Shown one piece after another: positions 23,254 to 25,322 of a stretch of DNA of 25,322 bases. Positions within the stretch are counted from its first letter, which is position 1, and every line of letters begins with the position of its first letter. A program made the translations under genes and the position numbers. The notes under the pieces are model-generated. The model searched no databases. It was not told the origin of the DNA and saw nothing but the letters and a program-made list of their open reading frames with translations. Origin of the DNA: Balneolales bacterium (GTDB lineage: Bacteria; Bacteroidota; Rhodothermia; Balneolales; Natronogracilivirgulaceae); NCBI GenBank assembly GCA_007131535.1, contig SLQI01000378.1:1-25322 (forward strand), read 5' to 3'.

Positions 23254-23294
23254 ACTCCTCCACTTATTAGGTTCAAGTCGAAAATAGGAGGAGT
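23254..23294 (-). promoter_or_regulatory. Leader hairpin that would sequester the HIRAN Shine-Dalgarno
   Basis: In transcript sense, ACTCCTCC (23294-23287) is the exact complement of GGAGGAGT (23261-23254), which contains the Shine-Dalgarno just before the ATG at 23251. The 8-bp, GC-rich stem has a 25-nt loop. Folding would hide the ribosome-binding site, so it could act as a thermosensor, protein- or ligand-controlled switch, or translational autoregulation site. The start regions I read closely elsewhere in the window have weak or no Shine-Dalgarno, which makes this site stand out. Confidence 0.55.
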
Positions 23295-23295
23295 T

Positions 23296-23313
23296 GTGAC
23301 AGCATAGTGTCAC
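23296..23313. promoter_or_regulatory. Dyad GTGACA-N6-TGTCAC upstream of the HIRAN gene
   Basis: GTGACA (23296-23301) and TGTCAC (23308-23313) form a perfect 6-bp dyad with a 6-nt centre. It ends only one base before the anti-Shine-Dalgarno arm. As DNA it looks like an operator half-site pair; as RNA it would be a second hairpin. It does not match the CRP spacing. Confidence 0.45.
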
Positions 23314-23371
23314 CCTGCAAAATAATTTTTATATTTTTCTGCCGGTGATAGACGGGTATAAGATGTTCACA

Positions 23372-24559
23372 CTATTCCGAAGATTCCTTTACCAATTTTG
23401 AAATAGTGGATACGACTTCTTCAATATCCTTTTTCCTGTGCTTTATATTCACTGAAAAGTTTATCCGGGAGCGCTCTTCATGTCCTTCTAACGGGAAAAA
23501 GGGTTTGACGAAGTAACCCGCTTTATTCAGCTTCTCAGCATAATCCAGTGTAGTACTTTTGTCACCGGGAAAAAGCGGCACAATCGGTCCGCCGGAATCA
23601 ATGGCGGTAGTCAGGTTGTCCCGGTTAATTTTGGATATACCGCTTCTTAGCAGATCAGAGAATTCCAGCAGTTTTTTGCGTTCGCTTTCCATCCCCTGTA
23701 CCTGTTCAATCGCTTTAATCACCCCGCCTATGGTTCCGGGGGGAAGTGAAGCCGAATATTTAAATCCGAAACTGTAATTCACCAGATAATCCCTCATCAC
23801 CTTATTGCAGGCAACAAAAGCTCCGAATCCCCCGAGGGCATTGGAAAATGAGCCGAGAATCATATCTACATCTTTCGGTCGGGTGATTAATCCCTGGCCT
23901 TTATCCCCGAATACACCGATAGCGTGCGCCTCATCTATGATCAACATGGCATTATAGCGTTGGGCAATCTCCGCCAGTTCATCCACCGGGGTTATATCGC
24001 CATCCATCCGGAATACAGATTCTGCAAGTATGAACAACCGGGTATTGGCCGTGGAGGATTTTTTTAGCTGGATTTCTAAATGTTTAAGCTCATTGTGACG
24101 ATAGCGTTCTACAGACCCTTCACTGCTTAAACACCCTTGCAACAGGTTGTCATTGATATTGCGATCGGCGAAAATTACCGAACGTTTGTCGGTGATAAGG
24201 GGCATCAGCATCGTGTAAAGCTCAAGTTCCGAATCAAAAACAAGCGCAGATTCTTTATTTAACCAATCTGCAATAGTTTGCTCCAGCTCTTGATGACAGG
24301 GAAGTGTACCGGTGCCCAGACGTGTTGATCCTGAACCGGCGCCGTATTTTTTGGCATATTGCTGTGCCGACTCAATTACATGTTTATTACCGGCAAGACC
24401 AAAGTAGTCATCCGAGGTAAAATTCACATATTCGTCACCATCCCTTGTTTGAATTTGGGATTTGGTACCATGAGTGAATGTTGTCGTCGCCTGTAGCTGG
24501 TTTTGCTGTTGCAGTTGTTCAACTGCCTGTTGGTAAACGCGATAACGATCAGCTTTCAA
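23372..24559 (-). CDS. Alpha-oxoamine-synthase-fold protein lacking the PLP lysine
   Basis: The 395 residues follow the AONS/KBL/serine palmitoyltransferase family throughout: GSGSTRLGTGTLPCHQELE (75-93), AESVFRMDGDITPV (179-192), LIIDEAHAIGVFGDKGQG (206-223; Asp209 and His212 retained), ILGSFSNALGGFGAFVA (234-250) and YSASLPP (268-274). The Schiff-base Lys should sit in S-K-A-x-G. Here it is Asn240 (codon AAT). The ring-stacking His of 'LNHAS' is replaced (NIND, Asn136), and the GYxAN motif reads ELELY. Covalent PLP catalysis is therefore not expected. Eukaryotic SPT subunit LCB1 has Asn at the same site. The start is TTG at 24559 because no ATG is available. It follows the DUF4837 gene by 89 bp. 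Confidence 0.9.
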   Translation of the reverse strand: MKADRYRVYQQAVEQLQQQNQLQATTTFTHGTKSQIQTRDGDEYVNFTSDDYFGLAGNKHVIESAQQYAKKYGAGSGSTRLGTGTLPCHQELEQTIADWLNKESALVFDSELELYTMLMPLITDKRSVIFADRNINDNLLQGCLSSEGSVERYRHNELKHLEIQLKKSSTANTRLFILAESVFRMDGDITPVDELAEIAQRYNAMLIIDEAHAIGVFGDKGQGLITRPKDVDMILGSFSNALGGFGAFVACNKVMRDYLVNYSFGFKYSASLPPGTIGGVIKAIEQVQGMESERKKLLEFSDLLRSGISKINRDNLTTAIDSGGPIVPLFPGDKSTTLDYAEKLNKAGYFVKPFFPLEGHEERSRINFSVNIKHRKKDIEEVVSTISKLVKESSE

Positions 24560-24648
24560 GGGTTCAGAAGTTTTAGTTTGGGTTGATCACTCTTCCTACT
24601 GAAGTATCGTGCTCCATCAAGCCTAAATACCCCGTTAAAATTGCAGGA

Positions 24649-25322
24649 TTATTGCTCAGTGGTTTGCAGGGATATTTCTGCACTTTCCTCGTCCCTTCCC
24701 GTCCATGAACTGTCCGATTCAAATGTTCTGGCAATTGCTTCAAACTGGTAGATAAATCTTCTCTTGTTGTAACGGGGCGCGAATTGTGCAAATTCAATCA
24801 TATATATCCGATTGAGTTCTTCATCAAAAATCGTGTAATGGAGAAACGGACCTCCCATCAAATCATTGGTCATCTTCCAGGTACCCCTGGTTTCATAAGC
24901 GGGATAGCCGTTAAGATTCACCGATTCTGTTTCAACCGGGCGCCGGAACTCCGTTGTAACATAGGATGCTTCTCTCGATCCTCGTATAAATTCCCGGTTT
25001 AAGCTGTCTCTCATACGGTGAATCCAATCGGTATCAACAAAATCGGTTTCTTCAACATCCTCTTTATACCATGCCCATATCCACCGGTCATTATCATGTA
25101 AATGACGCCGAAGTGTGACAAAGTTTGTGGTGTCCACGCCTATATTGTAATCATGCTGTACCCGGATTTTGAACCCATGATTATTCCAAAGCGAATCGGT
25201 TTTATCAACCTGCTCCCCGCCCCGGTATACGTAGTTTTTCCATCGGGAGATGGTTTTTTCGTGCAGGGTGCTTACCAGGTTTCTGCCATCCTCACGGATA
25301 TTCTCAGCTAACTCCTCGTCAG
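24649..25322 (-). CDS. DUF4837 family protein (5' end outside window)
   Basis: The frame has no stop from 24649 to the right edge, giving at least 223 residues. A GTG at 25137 is not the start, because conserved-looking sequence continues upstream (HGFKIRVQHDYNIGVDTTNF, then VTLRRHLHDNDRWIWAWYKE). The pattern of a KVQHxYxxAxDTxNFVxLRR strand, then RWIWxxY, a PVET-x-SVNLNGYPAYETRGTW segment and MGGPFLHYTIFDEELNRIYM matches DUF4837, a Bacteroidota-specific family of probable secreted lipoproteins with unknown role. The signal peptide, if any, is off the window. The C-terminal 25 residues are acidic and Ser-rich. The downstream neighbour is the lysine-less AONS-fold gene. Confidence 0.8.
   Translation of the reverse strand, partial: DEELAENIREDGRNLVSTLHEKTISRWKNYVYRGGEQVDKTDSLWNNHGFKIRVQHDYNIGVDTTNFVTLRRHLHDNDRWIWAWYKEDVEETDFVDTDWIHRMRDSLNREFIRGSREASYVTTEFRRPVETESVNLNGYPAYETRGTWKMTNDLMGGPFLHYTIFDEELNRIYMIEFAQFAPRYNKRRFIYQFEAIARTFESDSSWTGRDEESAEISLQTTEQ

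Noticed and set aside
23295..23314. CRP/FNR-type operator upstream of the HIRAN gene
   Set aside because: The TGTGA and TCAC halves are 10 bp apart rather than 6, and there is no FNR-like TTGAT/ATCAA pair.
24573..24797. 74-codon - strand frame
   Set aside because: It overlaps the DUF4837 gene in another frame and lacks any protein-like features.
25135..25137. GTG as the start of the DUF4837 gene
   Set aside because: The frame stays open and conserved-looking (RVQHDYNIGVDTTNF) to the window edge, so the gene is truncated by the window and does not start here.

Overview
The window looks like a chromosomal housekeeping segment from a Bacteroidota/Rhodothermota-type bacterium, most likely a Balneolia relative. 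This rests on family content (a DUF4837 protein, a small basic one-TM protein directly upstream of mutL, Tat-exported phosphatases with lipoboxes, a stand-alone HNH protein of a type common in this group), on AT-rich start regions that mostly lack a Shine-Dalgarno sequence, and on intergenic palindromes of a style I recall from Bacteroidota. I see no rRNA, tRNA, CRISPR array, insertion sequence or phage gene.

Layout. Positions 1-57 hold the probable 3' end of a + strand gene. From 69 to 2033 the - strand carries an AhpE-type peroxiredoxin, an IscA/HesB-like protein, a 7-TM protein and a DinB-fold protein. From 2061 to 4127 lie a stand-alone nuoI and der. A small two-TM protein and a Tat-lipoprotein alkaline phosphatase follow on the + strand (4254-6160). 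A repeat-rich convergent intergenic region (6161-6435) separates them from a - strand phosphate/nucleotide operon (6436-8900): a secreted DUF4412-like protein, a 5'-nucleotidase C-terminal-domain lipoprotein and a Tat-exported 5'-nucleotidase catalytic domain. mnmA follows, then 715 bp of mostly non-genic DNA with long inverted repeats and a gene-like relic frame. Then come an HNH endonuclease and an SH3-NlpC/P60-like protein (-), glutamate dehydrogenase, a stand-alone HATPase and a GT-C membrane glycosyltransferase (+). Next, on the - strand, are a small TM protein, mutL and a DUF3524/GTDC1-like glycosyltransferase, with gmd and fcl (GDP-L-fucose synthesis) upstream. icd (+), a bidirectional terminator, a HIRAN-domain gene (-), an alpha-oxoamine-synthase-fold protein (-) and a DUF4837 gene running off the right edge complete the window.

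The genes do not form one dedicated new system such as a defence island or biosynthetic cluster. The recurring oddity is enzyme-family members whose catalytic residues are missing. The alpha-oxoamine synthase homolog has Asn at the PLP-lysine position and has lost the ring-stacking His. The NlpC/P60 protein has Ala in place of the catalytic Cys. MutL has Lys at the conserved Glu of the DQHA endonuclease motif. The IscA-like protein lacks the C-terminal Cys pair. The second strong signal is regulatory: the HIRAN gene carries what I judge the strongest Shine-Dalgarno among the start regions I read, and that sequence is perfectly complementary to a stretch of its own leader. Third, a probable tRNA-queuosine mannosyltransferase homolog sits 6 bp downstream of mutL. 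All family assignments were made by reading sequence without database searches.
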